Made by a program: the position numbers and the translations under genes
Notes under the pieces: model-generated
Told to the model about the DNA's origin: nothing
What the model saw: the letters and a program-made list of their open reading frames with translations, nothing else
The model's database searches: none
Origin: Anastrepha obliqua
Lineage: Eukaryota > Arthropoda > Insecta > Diptera > Tephritidae
Direction: 5' to 3'
DNA length: 64,000 nucleotides
Assembly: GCF_027943255.1 (NCBI RefSeq)
Contig: NC_072894.1
Span: 73,943,601 to 74,007,600 of the forward strand
In this document: one piece after another, positions 9,864-19,940 of the stretch
Layout: the number at the start of each line of letters is the position of its first letter
Numbering within the stretch: the first letter of the stretch is position 1

Positions 9864-10673
9864 TGAAAATGAGCTTCATCAGAAAAGAAGAAGAAGATTC
9901 ACCACTTTGGAAATAGGTTTTCAATATTTCCCAATTTTGTTCAAGCGTATGACGTCCCATTTCGTAAATGTCAATCCTTTAAGTAAATTATGAACACATT
10001 TGACATGTCATTTGTGTTACCATTCTCAAAAAAATAGGTGGTTCAAAAAGCAAATGCTATATGGACCTCCTGTAGTTTATTCTTTGAGTTTTCGATAGTA
10101 TTAGCGACTGCAAGTATGGCTGTGTCATCTGCAAATGCTACAGTTACTTAATGTTTTGCCGATGATAGGTCGTGGGTATGCAGAAGATATAGTAGAGGAC
10201 CCAAAATTAGTTTTAAAGACGAATATACATTTTTGTGTTTTGTTCAAAAATCTCTATCATTAAGATATGACGACAGCACCTTACATTATTTTGTTGGCAA
10301 CATGGACTTGATCTTTTGGTGGTAACAGAGACATTGGCCTGCAGGACGACATTTCGTTGGGTGATTTACCAGGCTTTGGCATCATAGTAACTTTGGCGAA
10401 TTTCCAATACATAGGTACGCACTTAAAGTGGAAGCACTTGTTAAATAAACTCGTCAAATAGACAATGGAATTTTTTGGCGGATTACGAAGGCCTTCAGCC
10501 GGGATTAAATCGAATCCAGGGGACGTTTTGTGAGTTTGCGCTGACCGAAAATTATAGTAAGCAAAATAAAGACTCGTACAACCAACGGATTTTCATACTT
10601 GTAATTTTATTTTGTTCTTCTGTTAAACAAAATAACAATACAAAAATAGCTTTATGAAAAAAAAAACAACTTC

Positions 10674-11077
10674 AGGTAGTTGTCTGGTCAAATACTCGTT
10701 TTTTATAGATATTTTTTAGGAATGTTTTTTAAAGAAAATAAAATGCGATTGTTTTGATTTTATAGCATGTTATTATTAACGTCAAATAGTATACAAAAAC
10801 AATTTTTTTCCACATATTTTTTTTTGTAGTAGGTTGGCACCAAAGTAAGCGTCTTAAAAGAAAGATAGGTGAATTGTCAACAGGATTTTGGCTCTTCAGG
10901 TCATCTGAAACGAAAAAGTTAAACTGATTATTATTCTGTACGCTTGTCATTTTGACAATTTTTTTTTGAAAAATAACAAAATGGCGGACTTTTGAAAAAA
11001 GGTATGTTTTCAAAAAAAAAAAAATACATAACAATTAAATTTTTAATAAAATTCATTATTTGACCAGACTACTACCT
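10674..11077. mobile_element. MITE with ~25-bp terminal inverted repeats
   Basis: A 404-bp non-coding element whose ends read AGGTAGTTGTCTGGTCAAAT (10674) and, reversed from 11077, AGGTAGTAGTCTGGTCAAAT. The interior is T/A rich. A short stretch (CATCTGAAAC-GAAAAAGT near 10900) resembles part of the TTAA element at 19967-20692. The flanks do not show a clear target duplication, so the superfamily is open. Confidence 0.65.
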
Positions 11078-11454
11078 TTAGCGGCATGCTTGCATTTTTG
11101 CCTTTATTAAATGGAAAATATACCGAACTTTCTCTTTGTTCACTTCCATTGTAAACACCCTGTAACGCACAACTTAATGAAACAAACAAAGAACTGCAAA
11201 ATAATTTTTCTAGTGTGAAATGTCATCTTAATAACAAGCATAAACTTTAAATTGTTTCATTGATACTTTACGCGATATCGATCACTACAACCACCTACGG
11301 AGAAAGTAATTGATGTCTGCTTCTTTTCATATTTTTTTAAGTATGATCTGCACGCATGTTTGGGTAAATTTTGGTAAATAAGCCAAGAGCAGTTAAAAAG
11401 TTGGCATCACTTTTATACCCTTTCACTAAATTTTTTTCTATTTAAAATACATTC
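11078..11454. other. unassigned spacer
   Basis: No coding or repeat homology recognised; AT rich. Confidence 0.35.
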
Positions 11455-12260
11455 TGTCTAAAAACTACCGGGAATTGTTTGATAAAACGCAAAATAATTG
11501 TTTAATCAGCAAAATATATTTTGTCGCCTTCAAAATAAGCTCCATTCACACACTCTTTCTCAAACGTCGCTTAATTTCCAAATAATATTTTGAAACGAAT
11601 TCCGAGTGCGCAACACCATGACAATCAAAGCAAACGAGTAGCATTACTCTCACTTTTGACCGACTTTGACGTTGTTTTTTCGGTTTCGGTTCATATGGAT
11701 AGCGCCACTCAGCCGCCTGTTGACTGGTTTGCATGTAAAACTCATAAACCTACGTCTCATCGCCTGTAATGATGCGCTGAATAAACGTTGAGTCCGAATT
11801 CACTTGCTCAAGCAAGTCTTTAGCTACCTTCTCGCGATGAATTCTTTAAAAGAAATTTGAAAATGAGACACACTAAGGTGACAAGCTACATCCCTTAAAC
11901 TTAAATCATGGTTTTCCAACACTATTCCCTTGACTTTGTCGACGTTTTCATCCGTTGAAGACGTTGATGTGCGACCAGATCGGGGCAAATCTTCAACGAC
12001 AACGACAAGCCTTATATCACTCGTAGACCCGTGAGTTTAATAAACCACACCCGTTAAAGGCTTTCCGCAACATTTTCAACAATTCGGCACACAAAATCCC
12101 GTTCAAAACACAAAATTTAAGACAAATTCTTTATTTGATATTTTTATCCATAGTGAAAATCGCAGAGCACACCTGCGGTTGACTGATATAATGAAATGCC
12201 AAAAGCAAGCTAATTGACGGATTACGCTCAAAATTTGCGATACTATAGAGGATAGTTGTA
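11455..12260 (-). mobile_element. mariner relic
   Basis: Minus-strand mariner remnant holding the broken transposase at 11502-12151 plus short flanking UTRs. The 3' side contains the ACTACCGGGAATTG tract typical of a mariner terminal region. Exact ends and TA duplications could not be fixed. Confidence 0.6.
11502..12151 (-). pseudogene. mariner transposase relic
   Basis: Starts MDKNIK (ATG at 12151, minus) with a stop soon after, then pieces in changing frames: ICLKFCVLNGI, LRKAFNGC, RSGRTSTSSTDENVDKVKG, and RIITGDET with the first catalytic Asp and a stop replacing the Trp after it. An open stretch at 11734-11546 reads EWRYPYEPKPKKQRQSRSKV and VMLLVCFDCHGVAHSEF. After RRLRKSV the region with the second and third Asp is deleted and the family's C-terminus follows (GAYFEGDKIYFAD). 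HTH and catalytic-core order match irritans/mellifera-type mariners. Inactive. Confidence 0.75.
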
Positions 12261-13293
12261 TCAATATTCCAGTAAAAAAAAATTAGACATATGTGTAACG
12301 CGCGCTTTTTAAATGAACAATTCTTGGTATTTTTTCGACAGAAGGTATTTATTTTGAATTTTTTTGCTCATCGTATGCATTCTTACCATTTTTTTGATTT
12401 ACATTTTCTTGACAGTTGCCGGTGATTTATTGATGCGCTTCGTAGAGCTTTTCATACTACTCCATAGCATTTATGTATGTATGTATGTATGTAAGTATGA
12501 ATGTATGTATGTATGTATGTATACAGTATTTCATACAAAAACGCATAACTGTGCTTACTTCCTTTCAACTCTTTTTTCTTTGCTTAATGGATATTTTCAC
12601 GGGAAAGTATTCCTCAAACCAAATATATTTAAAATTCAAAACAAAAAATTGGGCAAATCTTTATTTTAGGAGGTTTTGCTTAGTGAAAAATGTTCCAGAC
12701 TAATGATGAAATTTAAAAGGACCATTCCATGTCTAATGGTATTTTCACCAGGCTGCTTAACCTGCAATCATTAATCAAGCTGTTTAAAGCGATACCAGAG
12801 TCAAAAAGTTAAATATTTTTATATATGTATGTATATATATTTTCAATATATACACATATACATGCAAACTCAATGGACAGCTAAATGCTGATGGTGGCTG
12901 CTGGTAGTATGTTGAACATTAGAAAAGATTTCTTGACGAGTTATAAGCAACAATATTTCAGTATACCTGCGTTTTAACTCTCATTAACATGAATGAAACC
13001 ATAAAAGTGAACAATTTAAAGTTCCCACATACTCGTGAAGTAATCATCACTTGGGGAACAATCACCCGACAAATAAATGCTAATGATGACGGTTTTAAAA
13101 AAAAAAAAAATCCTAATCGAATAAATTGACTCATTAAAATGTCAAAATTACTTTGAAACAAATCAAAATCCGCTGTGGAACTAATCAAAAACTATCCCAA
13201 AGTTTTCAATACGAACTCTGACTCACTCTGAAGTCATCGCGATAGTGAGCGTCTCTCGTTAAGTGCTGGATACCATTTTTAAAACGTCTTTTC
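12260..13293. other. unassigned spacer
   Basis: AT-rich sequence with a TATG microsatellite but no coding or transposon homology recognised. Confidence 0.35.
12468..12524. repeat. (TATG)n microsatellite
   Basis: About thirteen TATG units with two interruptions (AAGTATGAA). Confidence 0.9.
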
Positions 13294-13297
13294 TTAA

Positions 13298-14043
13298 AAG
13301 AGCCTGGTTTATAAGGTAAAAAAATCATTTTTTTTTTTTTAGTTTTAAGCGATTCCTAATATATTTCAGAATATTCACACAAAGTTACAGAGCCTAATTC
13401 TCAATTTTTCCGTAGATACAAAGCCAAAGGTAGGCGAGCGAGGTAGTTACGCTGTGACCGGACAGCTTAGTACAAACTTTATCTTCTTTTCTCGACTTTT
13501 CATTTTTATGATTTCTTTGAATTGGCGTACATGAATGAAAAAAAAAACGAATGAACCTTTCGAAATGAATCATAGCTTGTTCCCTTCAGTATTAAATTCT
13601 CTCCTATTTGAACTAACAAAATAGGTAAAAAAAATTTTTTCAAGATTTTTACACCAAGTTGAAGTGAATTTTTTTTTTATAGAAAGGCATTTTGTTCTTT
13701 AAAACCTCTAAAAAGTTTAAACTTTGGAATTTCTCTCAGTTTTCTTCGTTCATCTAGAATAAAAAATCATGATAATTAGAAATCCATTTGAATTCTTTGC
13801 TTTAGATAATAATTACGAGCTGTATCTTGTACGCCAGTTGGAAACTCCAGCGTTGCAGCGCTCTACTAATTTCTATGTTAAACATTTTTTTCAACTTATT
13901 TTAACCAGTACAACAATTTTTTATACTTTTTAAATGTTCATTAAAAGATAGAAAAAACTTTACAGTGCTAAATTAATTTTTTCCTTAAAAAAAAAATTAA
14001 CAAAGATATGCAATTTTTATACCTCATAAACCAGGCTCCCCCC
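13298..14043. mobile_element. TTAA-flanked inverted-repeat element 1
   Basis: A 746-bp element with TTAA at 13294-13297 and 14044-14047. Ends read GAGCCTGGTTTATAAGGTA (13300 onward) and, reversed, GAGCCTGGTTTATGAGGTA. TTAA duplication is used by piggyBac and Kolobok transposons; the lack of any transposase makes it a non-autonomous (MITE-like) member. The interior has long T and A runs and no coding. Its right flank is the 3' tail of a LINE. Confidence 0.75.
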
Positions 14044-14047
14044 TTAA

Positions 14048-14154
14048 CTACCATTTGGCGCCGGTTAGCACGAGAAAGAAACGACTGGCGTGCTTTGTTA
14101 AACTCGGCCAAAATCGCATAAGCGGTTATCGCGCCAATTAAGAAGAAGAAGAAC
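14048..14154 (+). mobile_element. LINE 3' tail, family N
   Basis: The last ~105 bp of a non-LTR element: codons for DWRALLNSAKIA-like sequence (ACTGGCGTGCTTTGTTAAAC), then GCGGTTATCGCGCCAATTAA and an (AAG)n tail. The same end is found at 27766-27985, 53150-53755 (plus) and 44925-45225 (minus). A SINE follows with only one or two bases between. Confidence 0.75.
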
Positions 14155-14325
14155 GGCTGCCGTAGCCGAACGGGTTGGTGTGAGACTACCATTAGGTAGT
14201 GACCGGGTTCGAAACCTTATGTATGAACCACCTAAATATAGACAAGGTTTTTTCTAATAGCGGTCGCACCTCGGTAGGCAATGGTCAAAAGTTTCTCATT
14301 TGCCGGTTGTAAGAGCCAATTATAT
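14155..14325 (+). mobile_element. SINE copy, internally deleted
   Basis: Starts with the tRNA-like head GCTGCCGTAGCCGAACGGG and has a good B-box (GGGTTCGAAAC). The body keeps TAATAGCGGTCGCACCTCGG and the 3' end GAGCCAATTATA but lacks the middle. More diverged than the copies at 31131 or 51987. Confidence 0.7.
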
Positions 14326-15175
14326 GAACTTTGAGACTGAAAATATAATTGTTAAAAATATTTTTTAATTAGAACACCTCTTCAAAAATATCCTATTACC
14401 TATTTTTTGACAGATCTTTATAGTATTTAACAGACCATACTTTTTGGTGACTGGCTTCGATAACTTCAATGATTTCTTATGAAACATTGCATACCTCGTG
14501 AGCCATTAAACGCAAACAAATACTATTTGGAGCCTCTGTGTACATTTCTAATAATAACTTTACATTATCCTCTACAACCTATACTCTCCATAAGTTAAGC
14601 CATGGTGAAAAGAATTGAGAAGGTGTGGCCAATAATAGACCGTTACTCGGCTTTCAGCGATTATGAAAGAATCGGCAGATGGGTTGATGGTTTACAAAAA
14701 AAACTGAGATTGTGTTAGTTCGTTGCCGTCTGAACAATAACTGAATATGTGTGAAGTTATCACGTAGATTTAGGCTGACGATAAGTTGTTAGTGATATAA
14801 GAAAATAAATCTTGTTGCTCCGTTGCTATCTAAGCAACGACTGATTGGACGAGTGTGTGAATACATATGAAATGAACGTGCAGAATTCGGCTGTCGAATA
14901 CCCTGTGACAAAATACCCAAAATGACAGAACGTCAACATGACAGCAATTATGATTATTTTAATATTTTCTGTTTGGAATACTTATAATTTTTTGATAAAA
15001 GTTCATTGTCTAAAAAACCATATAAATCCAATTTTACAAGTATATCCAACTTCAGCCAAACTCCTTTGATTTAAATTTTTAATTTGAAGTTCTCGAAAGA
15101 TTTTTGATACACCGTTTCTAGTCCAAAAAATTGGTAGTTTGAATTTGCTTAAAACGCCACGAATTTCTAATAATT
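14326..15175. other. unassigned spacer
   Basis: No recognisable coding, repeats or transposon ends. Confidence 0.35.
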
Positions 15176-15444
15176 GTTTTCTCTAACTCAGCCAATTTAT
15201 CTATCACCTTTAAGCTGCCGAATAGTGCTTTGCTGCCAAGTCTTTGCGATCCTACAGGCATGCAAAATGCTTAGGGAACGCGGGGGCGAGGGAGATATTG
15301 ACATTTTCTTCAATAGGCAAGCCGCGATCAAGGCTCTGACGATACTATGGTGCAGAACGAAACTAGTAAACTTCTGTAAAGAGGAGGATTGGGTGTGCAG
15401 GTAACATTTCTCTAATTTGGATTCCAGGACATAGGAACATACTA

Positions 15445-16359
15445 CTGTGTCCAAAAAATAAGGTGACATTTGATTTTAAACTGCGCGCTTTGAAGGATTA
15501 GGAGAATTCTTTTTTTTTTTAGGTTGGTAGTACTGTGAGTGACATCTATGTCAAATTTCATGTGAAATATTCATTTACTGTTTGAGATACGCGTCGTTTT
15601 GTGAGCTGCTAAAAGTGAGTTTCTCGTTTTTTGCAATGTCGAAATTTGTTGAGCAAAGAATTTGCATTAAATTTTGTTTGCGGAATCAATTTTCGGATAC
15701 GTTGAGGATGGTGCAGAAAGCCTTTGGTGATGAGGCTATGTCTAAAAAAAATGTTTACAAGTGGTATAGTGAGTTCCAAGCCGGTCGTGAACGTGTCGAA
15801 GACGAAGAGCGTCCTGGGCGACCATCAACCTCAACTGACGAAGCTCACGTCCAACAAATCAAAGATTTGGTGTTGAAAAACCGTCGATTAACGATTAGAG
15901 ACCTTGCTGATGATGTTGGCATATCGAAAGGCTCAGTCAATACCATTTTGAAGGATGTTTTGGGCCTCAAGCGCGTCAAATCTCGACTGGTACCGAAAAC
16001 ATTGAATTTTTTGGACTCGTAATTCGTGATCATTTCATCAAAAACTCAACCCATATCGTTCCGCAACCACCGTATTCACCTGATCTGGCACCGTGCGACT
16101 TCTGGCTGTTCAGCAGGCTCAAAAGACCGCTCCGGGGACACCGTTTTGACACGATAGAGGAGATTCAAGCCGCAACGAAGACGGAACTGAAGGCCATCCC
16201 GGAAAGTGACTACAACCAGTGTTTCGAAAATTGGAAAAAACGTTGGCATAAGTGCATTGTGTCGGGAGGGGATTACTTTGAAGGGGATGAAATTGATTTG
16301 GAAGAATAAATAAAGAATTTTCAAAATAAATACAATGTCACCTTATTTTTTGGACACAG
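15445..16359 (+). mobile_element. mariner, 915 bp, internally deleted
   Basis: Terminal repeats CTGTGTCCAAAAAATAAGGT (15445) and its near-perfect reverse complement ending at 16359, with TA at 15443-15444 and 16360-16361. It inserted within the RNase H codons of a LINE. About 370 bp of the central transposase has been lost compared with a standard 1.28-kb element. Confidence 0.9.
15636..16308 (+). pseudogene. mariner transposase with central deletion
   Basis: From ATG 15636 it encodes the N-terminal double helix-turn-helix region ([76 protein letters not shown]) and stops at 16022. The C-terminal part continues in another frame: NSTHIVPQPPYSPDLAPCDF with the third catalytic Asp, RGHRFDTIEEIQ, and a normal end GDYFEGDEIDLEE. 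The segment with the first and second catalytic Asp is deleted, so it is inactive; the DNA-binding domain alone is still open. Confidence 0.85.
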
Positions 16360-16361
16360 TA

Positions 16362-16820
16362 GTAGAGGAAAATGAAATTGCTGATGAGCTTGGCAGGAAG
16401 GAGACTGAATTAGCCTCAGAGACCTCCTACCCGGACATCGGCATCTCCCTGACAGCTGTTAAAGGAGAACTGCAAAATTATTTCTCAGGAAAGCGCCAAA
16501 AAGATAAAGCTACATTTCTTCATGTGCTATTTCGAAAATCCTTTGGCCCCAGTACAATATACGAAGGACTTACTTGCACTCCTCGTTATTCACTTTCCAA
16601 ACTCGTAGCTGGGTTTACCGGTTACCACTTAACCCCCATTGCAGAAGCTGCGGGGACCTTTCAGAGAAGGAGACTGGAGCACTTTCTCTGTAAATGTTCG
16701 GGTTTGACAGCTAGACGATTAAGATCACTGGGTACTCCTTTCTTCTACTGCCTGGGGCAGTGCGCCAACCTAAATCCCATCAATCTTCTCCATTATATCA
16801 ACAGCTCTGGCTGGCTGTAG
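16362..16820 (+). pseudogene. LINE RNase H end and C-terminal domain
   Basis: An open frame of about 150 residues continuing the LINE after the mariner. Starts at EENEIADELGRK (RNase H C-terminal helix), then YPDIGISLTAVKGEL, and a Cys/His segment LEHFLCKCSGLTARRLR that matches the C-terminal region of I/LOA-type ORF2 proteins. It ends at a natural stop. The relatively intact frame suggests a moderately young insertion. Confidence 0.7.
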
Positions 16821-16950
16821 ATATCTGCCTGTTGGAGGTCTCATTATGGTATCAAAACGGCGCTTTAGTAGTTGTTGTGAGTTCCAGACTGGCGCTTCAA
16901 CCATTTCTCCTACCTACCTAGCTACTTTTCCCAGAAGGCGTTGCGGATTT

Positions 16951-18335
16951 TCTATTTTTCTACATACAACAAATGTCCGAAATTTAGATTGGATTTATAT
17001 GGTTTTTGATAGACAGTAGCATTAATAATGGGCACAAAAAAATACAGAAGAATAGTCAAAACTGGTCAAAATATTTAAGTGCTACCCTCGTCGCAGGCTG
17101 TATTTAAATTTTTCGACTTTCATGGTTCTTTGATTGAATTTAAGACTCATACTTATACATTTTTGCAACTGGGCTAACATTAATCAAAAATAGATTTCAA
17201 GTATCTCCAAGCGACTTACTTATCACTCACTTGCTGCTCTAAATCTTTGTGTTGACAGATAAAGTAAATAAAAGGTAAAATCTACCGTTGCCTGTGACAA
17301 ATTTATGCCAAATGAAGAGTGTATCTGCCTTTCAAGAAGCAATCTTGCATATTGTGTAGAAAATATTTCACAAAGTTGTCAATATGTTGCATTAAAAGGC
17401 TATGTCAGCAACGTGCAGACTAAGGATTTTGCTCATAATAAATCAGTAAGTAACCACAGCAACAGCAAAAATGACAATAAAAGCAAAATAAGTGCAACAT
17501 TGCTGGTAGAAAGGTGAATTGACAGCTGCTGTGCTTTGCCCGCATTTGCTGCCATTTTATGGGGTTAAAGACCAAGCACCTGTATATCTGAGGGCATAAA
17601 AAAAAATCACTAAGGAGCAACCTGCTTGTTGTCAAAGTGCAATTTTTCATTGCACTTTCTTTTGTTATTCGTAGAAGATAACATCTTCATCATTGTCATC
17701 TAAGCTGTACAATGTAATAGATAAAAAAGTGCTAAGTAAGTGCGAGTGTAGTAAGTAGCAAGGATCCCAAAACGGTGATAACAAGCATTACAATGTAATT
17801 GAGAACGCTACGAAGCTGTTGTTGCTCACTACGACAAAATCGAGGGTAGAGGTCTTTATACCAAACAATAGAGATGTGTGTCCTGTTGCTTTGACACAGC
17901 ATCACTTTGTATTATGCTATGGGTTAAAAGGACACGACCAGATATGAGGCTGTGTAGAGAAGTGTGTGTGGGCATCTGCATTTGGGATCTCGGTGAAATG
18001 ATGGAGATTTTGTAATTGTTGATACGTCTTTATTGTTTTTATTATTTGTCCCAAATTCCAGCTAAGAAGTTTTTAAAATTGTTGTTATGACGCGTGAGTT
18101 TATAGTCATATATATACATATCTACATAAGTACAGGTGTATTAGCTTTTAAATGGTAATGAAAGGCTGTGCTGTGTTTAAGATTTGAAATATATTTGCAG
18201 GCAGCAAACATTTATCTGAGCTGTAAACAAAGTCAGGTGAAAATATTATAAATTAGTTATATGCGAGTTTATGAGCAACTTGTGCGATTTTTATATTTCA
18301 ATTCTTATACGCGCAGCTACAGCAATATAATTATA
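16951..18335. other. unassigned spacer
   Basis: No recognisable transposon or coding sequence; candidate host intergenic or intronic DNA. Confidence 0.35.
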
Positions 18336-18339
18336 CACT

Positions 18340-18850
18340 GCGACCCGATTCATCTATTATGTGCCCCTAAGTGCTTGATTTTAATATTTCGTATTGCGAG
18401 GAATGGAACCAGCTCCTTAGGAGGCAGCATTTGTAAGCTTTAATCCTCTAGTAAGTACGAGCCTAAAATTATGTGTCTCCTGTGATCTAATGCTTCGCAA
18501 TTGGTGATTAAGTGTTCCATGGACTCCTCTTAATAACAACAGAACCTGCATAAACTAGTGCCAAATAGTCCTATTGTACTGAAATGTTCATTGCAGGCAA
18601 AGTAGCCTGTAAGTGCTCCTCAGAACTCTTTGGAGTGATTGAGGCCGTTTGTGCCGTACCAGTATTTCCTTATCTGTTAATGGCTCCATTTTTTGTTTCC
18701 TATTTCGGGTTGTTTTTGTTAAAGCAGAAAAATAGGGTTGGTCCAATAAATGACCCTTCCGCCCCTTTTTTGGCATAAAAGTCTGCCTTACGTTTTTCTT
18801 CGTGTCCTTCATGTTCGGTGCATTGCTGAGTGCATTGTTGCATTTTATAA
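18340..18850 (-). pseudogene. LINE C-terminal fragment (RNase H group)
   Basis: The minus strand reads, in broken frames, a C-terminal ORF2 region: TGYFACNEHFSTIGLFGTSLC, then RFCCY-x-EESMEHLITNCEAL (CCHC-like zinc knuckle), RRHIILGSYLL and LPPKELVPFLAIRNI. Upstream (toward 18850) there are traces of the RNase H end (KADFYAKKG). Layout agrees with 44666-44960 and 16362-16820 but it is a different family. Stops mark it as dead. Confidence 0.6.
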
Positions 18851-19385
18851 GGACTTTTGCATTAAGCGTAAAACTATTTAAGTCTTTGAGGACTGAAGTA
18901 TTTTAAATTTTGTCCGAAAGTATTTTAAATTTTTACTTTCTCGAACCTTCGTTTGCCGAGAGGGCAAGATAACCTTGCATCTATTAGTAAAATATTGTAC
19001 GGGTTCCCTGTGGCTATTCATCTGAGTCATAATGCATGTTGCATGTTCGACCTTGTTTAAGATATTGAGGAGTCCAGTAAGAACCCCTCCTTTAAATTTT
19101 TCTTTCATTAGCGGTGGTAGGTTTAAAAGCGCTTCTTTGCCAGCTATTGGGATAATTCTCAAGAATAGTTGCCAAAACTACCATAGCTTTTATTGATAAA
19201 ATAAGAAATTTATTTAAGTATAAGGACAGTTTTGTATTTGAGTAATTTTTTTATTATATGAAAAATTTGCATTTTTATTATATGAAAAATTTGTATTTAG
19301 AACTGTCGAAATCGATAATTTTGGTTTGAAAGCTGGTAATTGCAAACTGCGTTAATATATCTGTCTGAATAAGGTTTGGGAAGTC
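18851..19385. other. unassigned stretch, with a short tandem duplication
   Basis: May contain further diverged LINE sequence on the minus strand (18878-19162) but no motif is clear. At about 19247-19297 a ~26-bp unit (TTTTTATTATATGAAAAATTTG) core is tandemly duplicated. Confidence 0.35.
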
Positions 19386-19394
19386 ACCATGAAT

Positions 19395-19800
19395 CGTTTA
19401 AGGTCAAAACAACGCTTCCAAACTGTGGAAATTTACTTAGAAAAAAGCAAAAAAAAAAAAATTGTTAGCGAAGTTCATAGTGCACTGGCGGCATCATCGG
19501 TTCTTGTTTCTTTCGAAATGAGTAGGGAGTTACTGTTACTGTGAATGGCGAGCGCTATCGAGCCATGGTGACTGAATTTTTGTTTCTAAAAATTTATCAG
19601 CTAAATATCGACGACATTTGGTTCCAACAAGACCTAACTTGCCGCATTTGACAATCGACTTGTTGCAATATTCAAGCCGCCATTCAAGCCAGTAGTAAAA
19701 AATTGGACTGCAATTAAAATAGACCATGTAACTCGTAGCCACGGCGGACATATGCCGGATATTAAATTCAAAAAATTTATGCCATGAAATTATCTACCAG
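19395..19800 (+). pseudogene. DD41D mariner transposase relic
   Basis: Starts MNRLRSKQRFQTVEIYLEK (ATG near 19391), jumps by a deletion to VTVNGERYRAMVTEFLF, IDDIWFQQDLTC (second catalytic Asp region; the GA after QQD is lost) and ends with traces of DHVTRSHGGHMP and IKFKKFM, the normal C-terminus of this group. Several frame breaks and deletions. Lineage distinct from copies A/B at 7042 and 56531. Confidence 0.6.
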
Positions 19801-19940
19801 ATTATAATCAAAAAAATTTAAAGGCACGAATTTTTGAGCGTTCTATTCTGTAGTTTATTTAGCGTTTTGAACCTTTCGAATAACGAAAGTATTACTTATA
19901 GAACCTGTTCCTCAAATTCCTAAAAAAAAAATTTTATAAA

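Larger units (their letters stand above)
7042..10072 (-). mobile_element. DD41D (rosa-like) mariner, copy A, carrying Transib
   Basis: Ends are AGGGTGGGCCATGTAAAA at 7043 and, in reverse, AGGAGGTCCATATAGC from 10071, flanked by TA on both sides (7040-7041; 10073-10074). Without the Transib insertion it is about 870 bp, shorter than a complete mariner (~1.3 kb), because most of the N-terminal half is deleted. Inside: transposase start MGRHTLEQNWEILKTYF (from 9960, minus) and the C-terminal catalytic part (7696-7184). A second copy with matching ends is at 56531-57225. Confidence 0.85.
6655..10250 (-). mobile_element. second Jockey-type LINE fragment, split by nested transposons
   Basis: On the minus strand, LILGPLLYL and FADDTAILAVA (RT catalytic motif) lie at about 10215-10090. 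Directly across the inserted mariner (7042-10072) the reading resumes with EAVNHIPTWTKK at about 7035-7000 and then the thumb region, FINASI, KITNVWTYGIQFCGCAS and IQSLQNTIMRIIV down to about 6710. The order and spacing match Jockey RT, so the two halves were one element before the mariner inserted. Frame breaks show it is dead. It is followed by the endonuclease start of a separate Jockey copy at 6616. Confidence 0.75.
15180..16950 (+). mobile_element. RNase H LINE 3' part, split by a mariner
   Basis: Plus-strand remnant of an I/LOA-group LINE. Before the mariner: codons equivalent to VFQAEIFAILQACKML and QAAIKAL (RNase H). After it: ENEIADELGRKETELASET (the histidine/Asp end of RNase H), a spacer domain, and the C-terminal zinc-knuckle-like region RRRLEHFLCKC, ending NLLHYINSSGWL at 16820. 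A 3' UTR probably follows to about 16950. Removing the mariner with one TA joins IPGHRNI and ENEIADEL in one frame. Confidence 0.75.

Noticed and set aside
12364..12703. Frames rich in MYVC repeats
   Set aside because: Translation of the TATG microsatellite.
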